The position numbers were made by a program, and so were the translations under genes. A stretch of DNA of 40,432 nucleotides from Alphaproteobacteria bacterium. Its GTDB lineage: Bacteria > Pseudomonadota > Alphaproteobacteria > Rs-D84. The notes beneath the pieces were generated by a model. It was not told the origin of the DNA. It saw only the letters and a program-made list of their open reading frames with translations, and made no database searches. The DNA lies in assembly GCA_017554365.1 (NCBI GenBank), contig JAFZIM010000049.1:1-40432 (forward strand), in the 5' to 3' direction. Of this stretch, positions 1 through 8,976 are shown piece by piece; the stretch's first letter is position 1; each line of letters starts with the position of its first letter.

Positions 1-375
1 ACCGATTATAAAAGCCAAAGGCATTCTTTCATAATTCGAAGATTTTTTGAATAAATAATAAAATAAATAACAAATTATAAATGCTGTTAAAATACTTAAA
101 ATTATTGGCATTACACTATTGAAAGCCGAAAATGAAACACCCTTGTTCCAAACGAATTGAATGTTAAATAAATAAGACAATCCATAATCGCCACCAATCA
201 AATATTTCCAATTAACGAAAACACCTTCTATGTGGCATTTTGCACATATTGTATTTGGGTCATAAACCATATTCCCATATTTTGCAGCCAAGAAAGAAAG
301 CAAGCCAGCTTTTGATATAAAATCAATAATAAATACAGATATAATAATTGCTATATATTTAAAAAACTTTTTCAT
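1..375 (-). CDS. lspA: Lipoprotein signal peptidase LspA, N-terminal 125 aa (cut by window edge)
   Basis: Signal peptidase II, an inner-membrane aspartyl protease that removes signal peptides from prolipoproteins. Seen: a first membrane helix (residues 5-20) followed by the family's D-x-x-[ST]-K signature (DFISK, 18-22), then the conserved block VWNKGVSFSAFN (75-86), a second and third helix, and RMPLAFIIG at the edge, which in the family leads into the GGALGNxxDR catalytic motif. The two catalytic Asp residues would lie outside the window. Odd: a stretch at about residues 33-66 carries CAKCH (C44, C47, H48), which is not typical of LspA. It follows kefB by 57 nt on the same strand and may share its transcript. 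The start ATG at 375 is the first one before the helix. Confidence 0.85.
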   Translation of the reverse strand, partial: MKKFFKYIAIIISVFIIDFISKAGLLSFLAAKYGNMVYDPNTICAKCHIEGVFVNWKYLIGGDYGLSYLFNIQFVWNKGVSFSAFNSVMPIILSILTAFIICYLFYYLFKKSSNYERMPLAFIIG

Positions 376-432
376 ATATGAAACCCTTTTCCAAAATATA
401 GCAATTAGATATGATAAAATCAAATATTATAT

Positions 433-2136
433 CTATCTTATATCAATTGGTTTTTTCACATTTTCATAATTATTAGAACGCAAATGTTCTACTAATTTAT
501 TAATCTTGTTTTCTGATAATCCCAATCCGTACATAACATTTGCACCAATTATGAACGAAGATTCTATGATTTCAGGCGTTGCTAATTTCACACCCATTTT
601 AACCAATTGTCTTGATGTCTGTAAACTATGTGCGCGAGCAAATATTTTAACATTTGACGACATTGAATGTAATGTTTGAACAATATCAACAGCAACGGCT
701 TCATCATTCAAAGCAATAACTACTGCACGCGTTTTTTTGGCTTTAAAACCTGCTTCTAATAAAATTGTTTTACGTCTTGATTCACCATAAATGACATTAT
801 AGCCCTTTTCACGTGCCATAACGACTTCATCAACATTACCATCAATTGCGACATAACTTATATTTTCTGTTTCGAGCATTTGTGCGACAATTTGCCCCAT
901 ACGACCAAAACCGCAAATTATAACTTCTGGAACAGATTCTATTATAGGTTCTGATATTTTTTTATCATTAGTTCCACGGAATATTTTTCCAGTTTTAATT
1001 AATTGATCGTGTATCAACAATAATATTGGCGTCATCATAATAGATACAATTATTATCGCTGTTAATATTTCTTGATGTTCAGCAGGAATTGCTGTAATTC
1101 CATTTATTTTCATAGTTTGTAAAATCAACAAACCAAATTCACCACCTTGAGCCAAAATCAAAGACATCAAAGTTGCTTCCTTTACGTCCATATTACGAAC
1201 ACGCGCCACAATAAACAAAGCAAAGAATTTAATAATAACTAAACCTATGACTCCGACCAAAACCATTATCCAATGGTCTGCCAAAAATGGTAAATTTATT
1301 CCCATTCCCAACACGATAAAGAAAAACGCCAAGAATAAAATTGCATAAGGTTCTATAACTGCATTTACTTGATGTCTATATATTGTTTCAGACATTAACA
1401 TACCAGCCAAGAATGCCCCCAATGCAGGTGGTAATCCCATTATTTGTAATATTGCTGCCCATATTGCAATATTTACCATTATAGCCAACACGAAAACTTC
1501 ATGAGATTGTAATTTTGCAACAACACGCATCAATGGGTTAATTAAAAATTTAGACACAATAACAACGCCCAATATTAATCCAACAGACATAACTAAAACA
1601 TCTATGGCTGACGCACCAAGGTTTATAGATTTTCCAGCCATAATAGGCAACATAGCAAGTAATGGAATTGATAATAAATCTTGGAATAACAATATAGAAA
1701 AAGTTTGACGTCCCATATTTGTTTGTAATTGGTTTTTATCCACCAAAATTTGTAAATCTTCAGATGTGCTGGACATGGCTAAAATCAAAGACATCATTAT
1801 TGTTGCCATCAAAGACCATGTTGTAATTCCTGTTAATATTGGAAATAACATTACTGCGACCATTAAAACCTGAGATGCCCCAAGTCCGAATATAGTTTTT
1901 CTTAATTGCCACAATCTTCGCATATTAATTTGCAAACCGATATTGAACCAAAGGAACATTATTCCCAAATCACCCAAAAAATTCCAAGTTCCAGATAATC
2001 CAAATAACCCAAAGACATGTTGACCTGCTAAAATACCTGTTAACAAAAATGCCAACAAAGTTCCCATTTTAACTAGACGCATAAAAAACACTGCAACAAA
2101 AGCGATTGCAAAAAATATAAGTGTAGCTGTTGACAT
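433..2136 (-). CDS. KefB/KefC-type monovalent cation:proton antiporter with RCK domain
   Basis: CPA2-family cation/H+ antiporter of the inner membrane, expected to exchange K+ (or Na+) for protons. Residues 1-385 are almost continuous hydrophobic helices of the Na/H exchanger type, with conserved stretches such as LGAFLAGMLMSET and AQGGEFGLLIL. Residues about 402-520 form a cytoplasmic TrkA-N/RCK domain with the dinucleotide-binding motif GFGRMG (about 408-413). At 567 aa it is close to the usual 560-620. The start at 2136 is preceded by a purine-rich AGGGAGAG ribosome site. It lies 29 nt behind rsmA in a same-strand run. Whether it is glutathione-gated like E. coli KefB/C cannot be told from the sequence. 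Confidence 0.85.
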   Translation of the reverse strand: MSTATLIFFAIAFVAVFFMRLVKMGTLLAFLLTGILAGQHVFGLFGLSGTWNFLGDLGIMFLWFNIGLQINMRRLWQLRKTIFGLGASQVLMVAVMLFPILTGITTWSLMATIMMSLILAMSSTSEDLQILVDKNQLQTNMGRQTFSILLFQDLLSIPLLAMLPIMAGKSINLGASAIDVLVMSVGLILGVVIVSKFLINPLMRVVAKLQSHEVFVLAIMVNIAIWAAILQIMGLPPALGAFLAGMLMSETIYRHQVNAVIEPYAILFLAFFFIVLGMGINLPFLADHWIMVLVGVIGLVIIKFFALFIVARVRNMDVKEATLMSLILAQGGEFGLLILQTMKINGITAIPAEHQEILTAIIIVSIMMTPILLLIHDQLIKTGKIFRGTNDKKISEPIIESVPEVIICGFGRMGQIVAQMLETENISYVAIDGNVDEVVMAREKGYNVIYGESRRKTILLEAGFKAKKTRAVVIALNDEAVAVDIVQTLHSMSSNVKIFARAHSLQTSRQLVKMGVKLATPEIIESSFIIGANVMYGLGLSENKINKLVEHLRSNNYENVKKPIDIR

Positions 2137-2165
2137 TGTTTTCTCTCTCCCTCTCTTTCGTTATA

Positions 2166-2999
2166 TTATAACAAATTTATATCAATATTTCTTGATATTT
2201 TTAAAAATAATTCTGGTGATATTTCTTCTGCCCTTTCCATACCAGTTAAACCAAATTTTTCCCAATCTGTTTTTATAATTCCGCGTATCATTTTTCTTCT
2301 TTGGCCGAATAATTTCGCAGTTAATTTTTCTAAATTTGCAATATTGGTAATTTGTTTAATTTTATTTTTATTTGGAATTATTTGAACAACCGCAGATTGA
2401 ACTTTCGGTCTTGGAACAAATGCAGTATTTGGAACATCAAATAATATTTTTGTATCTGCAATTAAATTCGCTAATACCGCCAAACGTCCATATTGTTTAT
2501 CGCCGACATCAGCAGTAATTCTTTCTGCTACTTCCTTTTGAAACATACATGTCAAAGATTTAATATTTGCACCATCTGCAATTTGATGCAACCAACCAAT
2601 TAATAATTCCGTACCAACATTATAAGGTAAATTTGCACAAATTGCATAACCACTTTTATTCATATCTGACAAATCTGTTTTCAACGCATCACCAAATATA
2701 ACATTTAATCTTCCATCAGAAGCGTCCATAATCTGAGATAAAATTGGTTCTGTTGTTTTATCCTTTTCTATGGCGACTAATTTTTTAGCCCCAGCCATTA
2801 AAATAGCACGTGTTAAACCACCAGGCCCAGGCCCAACTTCTACAACATCTGTATTTTCTATATCAGGGACACTTTTTGCGATTTTCAAAGTTAAATTTAA
2901 ATCAAAAAGAAAATTTTGACCGAATTGTTTTTTTGGTTCAAGGCCTGAATTTCGCATCATTTCAGATACAGGTGGCAAATTCATAATTTTATCAGTCAT
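2166..2999 (-). CDS. rsmA: 16S rRNA dimethyladenosine transferase RsmA (KsgA)
   Basis: Dimethylates two adjacent adenosines near the 3' end of 16S rRNA during 30S maturation, using S-adenosylmethionine. Seen: KKQFGQNFLFD near the N-terminus (family QnFL block), the SAM-binding motif VVEVGPGPGGLTRAIL at about 48-63, and the catalytic NLPYN motif at about 123-127. The C-terminal small helical domain contains FGQRRKMIRG. The 277 aa length is normal. Its ATG overlaps the TGA stop of recR by 4 nt (ATGA), indicating translational coupling. Confidence 0.95.
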   Translation of the reverse strand: MTDKIMNLPPVSEMMRNSGLEPKKQFGQNFLFDLNLTLKIAKSVPDIENTDVVEVGPGPGGLTRAILMAGAKKLVAIEKDKTTEPILSQIMDASDGRLNVIFGDALKTDLSDMNKSGYAICANLPYNVGTELLIGWLHQIADGANIKSLTCMFQKEVAERITADVGDKQYGRLAVLANLIADTKILFDVPNTAFVPRPKVQSAVVQIIPNKNKIKQITNIANLEKLTAKLFGQRRKMIRGIIKTDWEKFGLTGMERAEEISPELFLKISRNIDINLL

Positions 3000-3586
3000 A
3001 ATTTCTTTCTTCCCCCGAATGCCAAAGTTAATGTTCCATCATCAATATAATCTAAATCACCACCCAAAGGAACGCCTGATGCCAATTCAGAAAATACAAT
3101 ATTATCACCATGTATTATAGACATTATATATTGTTGGGTTGTTTTACCTTCGATAGTATTAGGCAAAGCAAATATTATTTCTGATATGTGTTCTGTGCTT
3201 ATTCTGTCTTTGATACCATTGATATTTAAATCATCTGGTGTAATACCAGCAACCCCAGATAAATTTCCACCCAAAACATGATAACGACCATGAAAAACGC
3301 CTGATTTTTCAAGCACCAACACATCAGATAAATCACGAACTATGCATAATTGTCCGTTATTACGTGTCGAATCAGAACAATATTCACAAACATTTCCGTC
3401 TGTTAACACACCGCATATCGGGCAAGAATGTATAGAAGAAATCGCATCAGATAATGTATCTGCTAAAATTTGTGCTTTGCCATTTTTATCTTGTAATAAA
3501 TTTAAAACTATACGCGTTGCAGCGCGTGTCCCGACACGTGGTAATTTAGCAAATTGTTTAATAAGTTTTTCTATCTTGATATTCAT
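2996..3586 (-). CDS. recR: Recombination mediator protein RecR
   Basis: Part of the RecFOR pathway that loads RecA on gapped DNA. Seen: an N-terminal helix-hairpin-helix (LPRVGTRAATRIVLNLL), a four-cysteine zinc finger (CPICG followed by CEYC, about residues 55-72) and a Toprim domain starting at LCIVRDLSDVLVLEKSG with GVAGITPDDL downstream. At 196 aa it is the usual length. It sits 9 nt behind the carboxypeptidase gene and overlaps rsmA by 4 nt. The common partner ybaB/dnaX is not in this window. Confidence 0.95.
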   Translation of the reverse strand: MNIKIEKLIKQFAKLPRVGTRAATRIVLNLLQDKNGKAQILADTLSDAISSIHSCPICGVLTDGNVCEYCSDSTRNNGQLCIVRDLSDVLVLEKSGVFHGRYHVLGGNLSGVAGITPDDLNINGIKDRISTEHISEIIFALPNTIEGKTTQQYIMSIIHGDNIVFSELASGVPLGGDLDYIDDGTLTLAFGGRKKL

Positions 3587-3595
3587 AATTTCTCT

Positions 3596-4744
3596 TTAAT
3601 GAAATATATATGTTTCTATGCCTTGCATTCCAGCATCATTTTTTAATTTTCTTGCCATGTCATCTGTAATTCCATTTACACGTACACGATATAAATTATC
3701 ATCACCATGTTCTATAACAGGAACAATATTCAATAAACTTTTAACCTTGGTCGTCATATTTTGTGCCGCAGTATATGAATAAAAAGCCCCAAATTGTATT
3801 CCAGAATTTCCTTTGGCATAATGTGAAGTTTCACGAATTTCATCTTCACCATAAACAGGTTCATGATGCCAATTTTCGCTTTTATCTTGGGCATATCGTG
3901 TTATAGGTGTATTTTGTTTAACTATTGGTTTTGTTTGTACATTTTGCACATTTTGATTATTAGCAAAACCAATATTTAGCATTTTTGTTGCAATATTTGC
4001 ACGAACATCTTTATTTTCTGCACCCAATACAACAGCCATTAAATGTGTCCTATTTCTTTTTGCTGTTGCAACCAAAGAATATTTAGATTTATTTGTAAAG
4101 CCAGTTTTCATACCATCGCAACCAGGGTATGTTCCCAACAACCTATTTCCATTGGTATATGTTTTCCCATTATAAGTCCATGTTTTAATTCCAAAATATT
4201 TCCAATATTCTGGAAAATGTTTATATACCGCCATTGATAACAAAGCAATATCACGCGCAGTAGATAAATGGTCGTCATTTGGCAACCCTGAAGAATTTTC
4301 AAAATTAGTATTTTTCAAACCTATTTCTGTGGCAACATCAGTCATCATATTTGCAAAACTACCTTCTTTGCCACCCTTTAAATTTTCTGCCAAAACACGC
4401 GCACCATCATTTGCAGACAAAACCGCAACCGCTTTGATTGCGTCTTCAACCTTTATCTTGCTACCCGCGGTCAGTCCCAATTTCACAGGTTGGGCTTCGG
4501 CTGCATATTTTGAAACAATTAAATAATCATCTAATTTTAATCTTTCGTGTCTTAATGCGTCAAAAGTCAAATACAATGTCATTATCTTGGTCAAAGACGC
4601 AGGATAATTTAATTGATTTGCATTTTCTTGATATAAAACAGCCCCAGAATCAATATCTGCAACCAATACAGCACGATAATCTTTGGCAAAAACGCCATTA
4701 ATCATCGCTAATAATGAAATGATAAAAATTAATACTCTCTTCAT
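3596..4744 (-). CDS. D-alanyl-D-alanine carboxypeptidase (S11) with C-terminal SPOR domain
   Basis: Periplasmic low-molecular-mass penicillin-binding protein that trims the terminal D-Ala from peptidoglycan stem peptides. Signal peptide at residues 1-20, then the three serine-peptidase motifs SLTK (S50, K53), SAN (110-112) and KTG (213-215). The last roughly 70 residues (GIQFGAFYSYTAAQNM onward) are a SPOR repeat, which in other proteins binds denuded glycan at the septum; this pairing is common in alphaproteobacteria. Start: an in-frame ATG exists at 4756, but the promoter read here would start transcription 1 nt before the ATG at 4744, and that start also gives a clean signal peptide. First gene of the minus-strand run toward recR, rsmA and kefB. 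Confidence 0.9.
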   Translation of the reverse strand: MKRVLIFIISLLAMINGVFAKDYRAVLVADIDSGAVLYQENANQLNYPASLTKIMTLYLTFDALRHERLKLDDYLIVSKYAAEAQPVKLGLTAGSKIKVEDAIKAVAVLSANDGARVLAENLKGGKEGSFANMMTDVATEIGLKNTNFENSSGLPNDDHLSTARDIALLSMAVYKHFPEYWKYFGIKTWTYNGKTYTNGNRLLGTYPGCDGMKTGFTNKSKYSLVATAKRNRTHLMAVVLGAENKDVRANIATKMLNIGFANNQNVQNVQTKPIVKQNTPITRYAQDKSENWHHEPVYGEDEIRETSHYAKGNSGIQFGAFYSYTAAQNMTTKVKSLLNIVPVIEHGDDNLYRVRVNGITDDMARKLKNDAGMQGIETYIFH

Positions 4745-4751
4745 AGTGTAA

Positions 4752-4781
4752 ATCATAGTAAAAATACTATATTTCGGTCAA
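4752..4781 (-). promoter_or_regulatory. Promoter of the carboxypeptidase-recR-rsmA run
   Basis: On the minus strand TTGACC (4781-4776), an 18-nt spacer and TATGAT (4757-4752). The predicted transcription start is about 4745, one nucleotide before the ATG at 4744, and no Shine-Dalgarno sequence is visible, so the mRNA would be essentially leaderless. Confidence 0.5.
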
Positions 4782-4804
4782 TATAAAAAAAAGCCCTATT
4801 TTTA

Positions 4805-4832
4805 TTGACAATCAATATTTTCTATCTACAAT
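4805..4832 (+). promoter_or_regulatory. Promoter of the small membrane protein gene
   Basis: Consensus -35 TTGACA (4805-4810), 16-nt spacer, -10 TACAAT (4827-4832). The predicted start of transcription is near 4839-4840, at the ATG at 4840. The more upstream ATG (4831) lies inside the -10 element and could not be translated from this promoter. Confidence 0.6.
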
Positions 4833-4839
4833 GAATAAC

Positions 4840-5277
4840 ATGAAAAAAGACGAATTAAATTATAATTTAAATAAATCTCCAACGAATAAAGGGCTTGTTA
4901 TTGGTTCCGGGGCTGCTGTTATATTATCAACCATGCCTGAAATTATTGCACACCCAAAATCACCTTGTTGGATATTGATGTTATTTTCTGCTGGTCTTGG
5001 TATGGAAATATGGGGCAGATTAAAAGACCAAATGCAAACAAATGAAAATTTAATAAAAAAACATAAAATAAAAGATTATCAAAATCCTGCGGCTTGGGCT
5101 GCTAATTGTGGTTTATTTGCATCTGAAACAATCGCATGGTTGCCATCAGCCATTACTACACATAATTTATCTAGTATATTTGTTGTATTATTATCGGCTG
5201 GATTTTTAATTCCGTCTGTAAGACATTTAAAAAACATTATTGAAACCAATAAAAACCAAATTGATAAAATTCGATAA
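4840..5277 (+). CDS. Small predicted membrane protein, unknown function
   Basis: Not recognised. The 145-residue protein has a polar N-terminus, then about four hydrophobic segments (VIGSGAAVILSTMPEII; CWILMLFSAGLGMEIWG; AAWAANCGLFASETIAWL; SSIFVVLLSAGFLIPSV) separated by a charged stretch, and ends in a Lys/Asn-rich tail. It is probably an inner-membrane protein. Transcribed alone, with its own consensus promoter and a terminator directly after the stop. The start at 4840 is chosen because the promoter predicts a leaderless transcript beginning there; an ATG 9 nt upstream overlaps the -10 box. No neighbour suggests a role. Confidence 0.7.
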   Translation: MKKDELNYNLNKSPTNKGLVIGSGAAVILSTMPEIIAHPKSPCWILMLFSAGLGMEIWGRLKDQMQTNENLIKKHKIKDYQNPAAWAANCGLFASETIAWLPSAITTHNLSSIFVVLLSAGFLIPSVRHLKNIIETNKNQIDKIR

Positions 5278-5278
5278 A

Positions 5279-5302
5279 AAAACGGGGCTTTCGCCCCATT
5301 TT
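5279..5302. terminator. Bidirectional rho-independent terminator
   Basis: Stem GGGGC (5284-5288) / GCCCC (5293-5297) with a TTTC loop, flanked by A and T runs on both sides. It serves the small membrane protein gene (+) and pyk (-), which converge here. Confidence 0.85.
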
Positions 5303-6672
5303 TAATTCAAAGTTCTTAAACTTACTTTATCATCATCAACTATGACTAATCGTCCGATACCTATGCCAAATTGACGAACAGCATTAAATGCGTCCCTTTG
5401 TCCGAATAAATATTCATCAAATATTGGGAACACACCGCGAACCAAACATAATTGATTTGCAACAAAAGATTCGCCACATACTGCAATAATTGGAATATCT
5501 GAACGACGACAAGATATTTGTATAACAGAATTTATATCACGCGCAAAAACAACTATGGCAGATACTTTGTTTAAATAAGCCATAGAAGAAATAGAACGCG
5601 ACCAATCATTTTCAGGCACATTATCTATACGCGACCAATCGTACGGATTAGCAACCGCATCAGCATCAGTAAAAGATAAAATCTTTTCCATTGTGTTTAT
5701 TACATTTACTGGATTATTGCCAATTGTTGTTTCTTCGGAAGTCATCGTGGCATCTACCCTTAAATAAGCGGCATTTGCGACATCTGAAACTTCTGCACGA
5801 GTTGGAAATTCTGAATCAACCATTGATGACAACATTTGAGTAGCCATAATCACAGGTCTGTTTAATTTTCTACATTCACGAATAATTTTTCTTGCGATTG
5901 CAGGGACTTGTTCAAAAGGCAATTCAACTGCTAAATCTCCACGTGCTATCATAATTCCATCGGCAGCCAGCGCAATATCAGTTATTCTTTCAACTGCATT
6001 CGGACGTTCTATTTTTGCTATTATTTTTATTGGGTGTGATGTTCTTTGCGCTATGAAATCGCGAACAAAGGCGATATCTTCTGCCCTTTGCACAAAAGAA
6101 ACGGCTATCCAATCAGGTTTTTTAGTTATTACATATTCAATATCTGCTTTATCTTTTGGGGTTAATATTTCTGTATTTATTTCTGTATCAGGTAAATTGA
6201 AACCTCGTCTTGACCAAATTTCATCGCCACGAATAACACTTGTTTCAACACTATCATCAAAAACAGCATCTACACGCAATTGTATTTTTCCATCATTTAA
6301 CAAAACATTATCGCCTATTTTCAAAGAATGAATAACATCTATATCTGGTAATTGCACCCTGTTTTCATTTCCAGGCGTCGGGTCAGAATCAAGTATAAAT
6401 TTCTGACCAATTTTCAAATGATAATGTTTTTCAGTTTCAAAATTACCTATTCTGTGTTTTGGCCCCTGAATATCAACTATTATTGCAACTGGCATACCCA
6501 ACTTTTCAGAAATAGAACGTATCATATCTATTTTAGCGCCCTGAATTTCGCCTGTGTCGTGGCTAAAATTCAACCGACAAACATTGACCCCAGATTTTAT
6601 CATTTCTGTTAAAACATCTGAATTTTCTGATTCTGGGCCTATGGACGCAATAATTTTTGTAAAACGTGTCAT
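5302..6672 (-). CDS. pyk: Pyruvate kinase
   Basis: Last step of glycolysis: phosphoenolpyruvate + ADP to pyruvate + ATP, in the cytoplasm. Seen: N-terminal TKIIASIGPES and NVCRLNFSHD, the active-site region KIIAKIERPNAV, MIARGDLAVELPFEQVP and PVIMATQML, and a C-terminal allosteric-type domain. The start at 6672 (MTRFTK) gives 456 aa and has an AGAGAGAA ribosome site; an in-frame ATG at 6702 would add ten residues that do not match the family. Divergent from gapR, convergent with the small membrane protein gene. Confidence 0.93.
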   Translation of the reverse strand: MTRFTKIIASIGPESENSDVLTEMIKSGVNVCRLNFSHDTGEIQGAKIDMIRSISEKLGMPVAIIVDIQGPKHRIGNFETEKHYHLKIGQKFILDSDPTPGNENRVQLPDIDVIHSLKIGDNVLLNDGKIQLRVDAVFDDSVETSVIRGDEIWSRRGFNLPDTEINTEILTPKDKADIEYVITKKPDWIAVSFVQRAEDIAFVRDFIAQRTSHPIKIIAKIERPNAVERITDIALAADGIMIARGDLAVELPFEQVPAIARKIIRECRKLNRPVIMATQMLSSMVDSEFPTRAEVSDVANAAYLRVDATMTSEETTIGNNPVNVINTMEKILSFTDADAVANPYDWSRIDNVPENDWSRSISSMAYLNKVSAIVVFARDINSVIQISCRRSDIPIIAVCGESFVANQLCLVRGVFPIFDEYLFGQRDAFNAVRQFGIGIGRLVIVDDDKVSLRTLN

Positions 6673-6708
6673 TTGTATTCTCTCTCTTATAAAAACTTTC
6701 AAAAATAT

Positions 6709-6736
6709 TTGATTTTTCTATTCTTTAATATATCAT
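6709..6736 (+). promoter_or_regulatory. Promoter of gapR
   Basis: TTGATT (6709-6714), 16-nt spacer, TATCAT (6731-6736). The leader is then about 20 nt long and contains AGAGGAAGGA just before the ATG at 6766. Confidence 0.5.
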
Positions 6737-6765
6737 ATTATTGACCTAAAAAAAAGAGGAAGGAT

Positions 6766-7014
6766 ATGAAAACAGAAAATCATGGTGCTTTAGATAACGA
6801 ACAATTATTAACAATTATTCAACGTATTGAAACATTGAATGATGACGCTGCTAATATTGCTAACGACATTAAAGAAGTTTATAAGGAAGCAAAATCAGCA
6901 GGATTTGATCCTAAATATATTCGTCAAATGATTAAATTGCGTAAAATGGACCCAGATGAATTAGATGAAACAGACGAATTAACAAAAATGTATCGTAATG
7001 CATTGGGTTTATAA
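6766..7014 (+). CDS. gapR: GapR-family nucleoid protein (DUF2312)
   Basis: GapR of Caulobacter is an alphaproteobacterial nucleoid-associated protein that binds overtwisted AT-rich DNA ahead of replication and stimulates type II topoisomerases. Seen: an 82-aa, highly helical protein with IQRIETLNDDAANIANDI, KEAKSAGFDPKYIRQMIKLR and the acidic-to-basic C-terminus typical of DUF2312; the length is normal. A strong AGAGGAAGGA ribosome site precedes the ATG. The TAA stop overlaps the ATG of the next gene by one base (TAATG), so the two are coupled. This gene is the clearest taxonomic marker for Alphaproteobacteria in the window. Confidence 0.92.
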   Translation: MKTENHGALDNEQLLTIIQRIETLNDDAANIANDIKEVYKEAKSAGFDPKYIRQMIKLRKMDPDELDETDELTKMYRNALGL

Positions 7015-7328
7015 TGAAAACATTTACTAAACGCAAAGAAGATTTTATATGTGCTAATTGTGGCACACACGTTGTGGGCAATGGATATACTAACCATTGC
7101 CCTAAATGTTTATGGTCTAAACATGTCGATAATAACCCAGGGGATAGATTATCAACCTGTGGCGGTATGATGAAACCAATAAGTGTTATAAGTGAAAAAG
7201 ACGGGTTTATAATCACACATAAATGTGAAAAGTGTGGAAAAACTATACGTCAACATTCTTCTGAAAATGATGATATAGAAACTATAATTTCAATATCATC
7301 AAATCCAGATTTTATTTTCGGTAAATAA
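7014..7328 (+). CDS. RNHCP-domain zinc-binding protein
   Basis: Small cysteine-rich protein of the RNHCP family, whose function is unknown. Seen in the 104 aa: FICANCGTHV, then NHCPKCLWSKHVDNNPGDR with a conserved C.GGMM downstream, which is the family signature (here TNHCP rather than RNHCP), and a second CxxC pair KCEKCGK. The paired CxxC motifs point to one or two zinc ribbons. Translationally coupled to gapR. Its stop codon abuts the stop codon of convergent pyrG with no spacer. Confidence 0.85.
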   Translation: MKTFTKRKEDFICANCGTHVVGNGYTNHCPKCLWSKHVDNNPGDRLSTCGGMMKPISVISEKDGFIITHKCEKCGKTIRQHSSENDDIETIISISSNPDFIFGK

Positions 7329-8897
7329 TTATTTGTTTTTAGCAGCGTTTATAAACGCATTAAACATTGGATGTCCTTTGAATGGACTGCTTTGGAATTC
7401 AGGATGAAATTGCCCTGCTATAAAGAATTTATTAGCCGGAATTTCAATCATTTCAGGTAATTTACCATCAGGCGATACCCCAGAAATAATCATACCATTC
7501 TTTTCCAAAACATCTTTGTATTCAATATTGACTTCGTATCTATGGCGATGACGTTCAGATATTTCTGATGCGCCATAAATCTTTTCAGCCAATGTTCCTG
7601 ATTTGATAACACAAGGATAAGCACCCAATCTTAAAGTGCCACCCATATTTTCTTTATCACAATCACGCATAATGTCGATTACAGGAACGCAATTTTTAGA
7701 AAATTCTGTTGAATTAGCATTTGATTCACCGACAACATTTCGCATAAATTCTATGACCGCTACCTGCATACCTAAACAAATTCCCATAAATGGAATATCA
7801 TTTTCACGAGCATATTTAGCAGCGGCAATTTTACCATCAACACCACGTGTTCCAAAACCGCCAGGTATCAAAATTCCATCGACATCCGCACAATCTTCTG
7901 GTGTGAAAGTTTCTGCATCTATCTTTTTAATTTTTAAATGCACATTGTTTTGTACGCTGGCATGGAATAATGCTTCGTTCAAAGATTTATAAGCATCAGC
8001 AATATCAAAATATTTTCCGACAACACCTATTGTGCAAGTTGGCAAATCAGAATTCAAATGATGTTCTATCTTTTTAATCTTTGTCATATCACCAGCCGCT
8101 TCTGGTAATCCGAAATGTTGTGCCATAATGTTAAATACATCTTGTTCATCATAGACAAGTGGTATTTTATAAATGTTATCTACATTCATACTGGTAATAA
8201 CATTCTTTGCTGGCAAATTACAGAACATACCAATTTTTGCACGTTCATCAGGAGTCAACATTCTTGGTGAACGAACAAATAAAATATCTGCCTGAATACC
8301 ATTTTCCAATAATCTGCGGACAGACATTTGTGTTGGCTTAGTTTTTAATTCGCCACTTTGTTCCAAATATGGTGCCAATGCAAGATGTGCGAATAAAACA
8401 TTTCTGCGTCCAATATCATTTGCGAACTGACGTATAGATTCCAAGAATATTTTTTGTTCGATATCCCCAACCGTTCCACCAATTTCACAAATAACAAAAT
8501 CTGTATTCGTTGGCAAAGCGATATGTTCTTTAATTTTATTAGAAACATGTGGAATCATCTGAACGGTTGCCCCTAAATAATCGCCACGACGTTCAGCATT
8601 TAAAACTTCCCAATAAATACGTCCACCGGAACACGAATCATTTTTGGTTAATTGAATTCCCAAAAATCTTTCGTAATATCCCAAATCAAGGTCTGTTTCA
8701 AAACCATCATTTGTCACATAAACTTCACCATGTTGTAATGGAGACATAGTCCCAGGATCCACATTTAAATATGGGTCAAATTTACGAACATGAACACTAT
8801 AACCACGGGATTGAAGAAGGGCGCCCAACGATGCCGCTGAAACGCCCTTGCCTAAACTTGATACAACCCCACCTGTAATAAAAATATATTTAGCCAT
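7329..8897 (-). CDS. pyrG: CTP synthase
   Basis: Makes CTP from UTP with ATP and glutamine in pyrimidine synthesis. The N-terminal synthase domain begins YIFITGGVVSSLGKGVSAASLG and contains KFDPYLNVDPGTMSP. The C-terminal class I glutamine amidotransferase domain has the nucleophile motif GICLGMQ and the His-Glu pair in FHPEFQSSP. The 522 aa length is slightly below the usual ~540. The ATG at 8897 has a GGAG ribosome site. It ends exactly where RNHCP ends; no terminator is visible between the two. Confidence 0.96.
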   Translation of the reverse strand: MAKYIFITGGVVSSLGKGVSAASLGALLQSRGYSVHVRKFDPYLNVDPGTMSPLQHGEVYVTNDGFETDLDLGYYERFLGIQLTKNDSCSGGRIYWEVLNAERRGDYLGATVQMIPHVSNKIKEHIALPTNTDFVICEIGGTVGDIEQKIFLESIRQFANDIGRRNVLFAHLALAPYLEQSGELKTKPTQMSVRRLLENGIQADILFVRSPRMLTPDERAKIGMFCNLPAKNVITSMNVDNIYKIPLVYDEQDVFNIMAQHFGLPEAAGDMTKIKKIEHHLNSDLPTCTIGVVGKYFDIADAYKSLNEALFHASVQNNVHLKIKKIDAETFTPEDCADVDGILIPGGFGTRGVDGKIAAAKYARENDIPFMGICLGMQVAVIEFMRNVVGESNANSTEFSKNCVPVIDIMRDCDKENMGGTLRLGAYPCVIKSGTLAEKIYGASEISERHRHRYEVNIEYKDVLEKNGMIISGVSPDGKLPEMIEIPANKFFIAGQFHPEFQSSPFKGHPMFNAFINAAKNK

Positions 8898-8940
8898 AAG
8901 TATTTTCTCCTTATGTGAATTTATAATAGAAAATTATCGG

Positions 8941-8970
8941 TTGCGATGCAACAAAATAAAATTCTATAAT
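8941..8970 (+). promoter_or_regulatory. Promoter of comEC
   Basis: TTGCGA (8941-8946), 18-nt spacer, consensus TATAAT (8965-8970). The ATG at 8977 falls exactly at the expected +1, so the transcript is predicted to be leaderless. Confidence 0.6.
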
Positions 8971-8976
8971 CCAAAT

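Noticed and set aside
3342..4701. Several plus-strand open frames across recR and the carboxypeptidase gene
   Set aside because: They lie antisense to well-recognised genes, show no family motifs and have no ribosome sites.
8848..8976. Longer comEC start at 8848
   Set aside because: This stretch is antisense to the conserved pyrG N-terminus, has no ribosome site, and the comEC promoter lies downstream of it.
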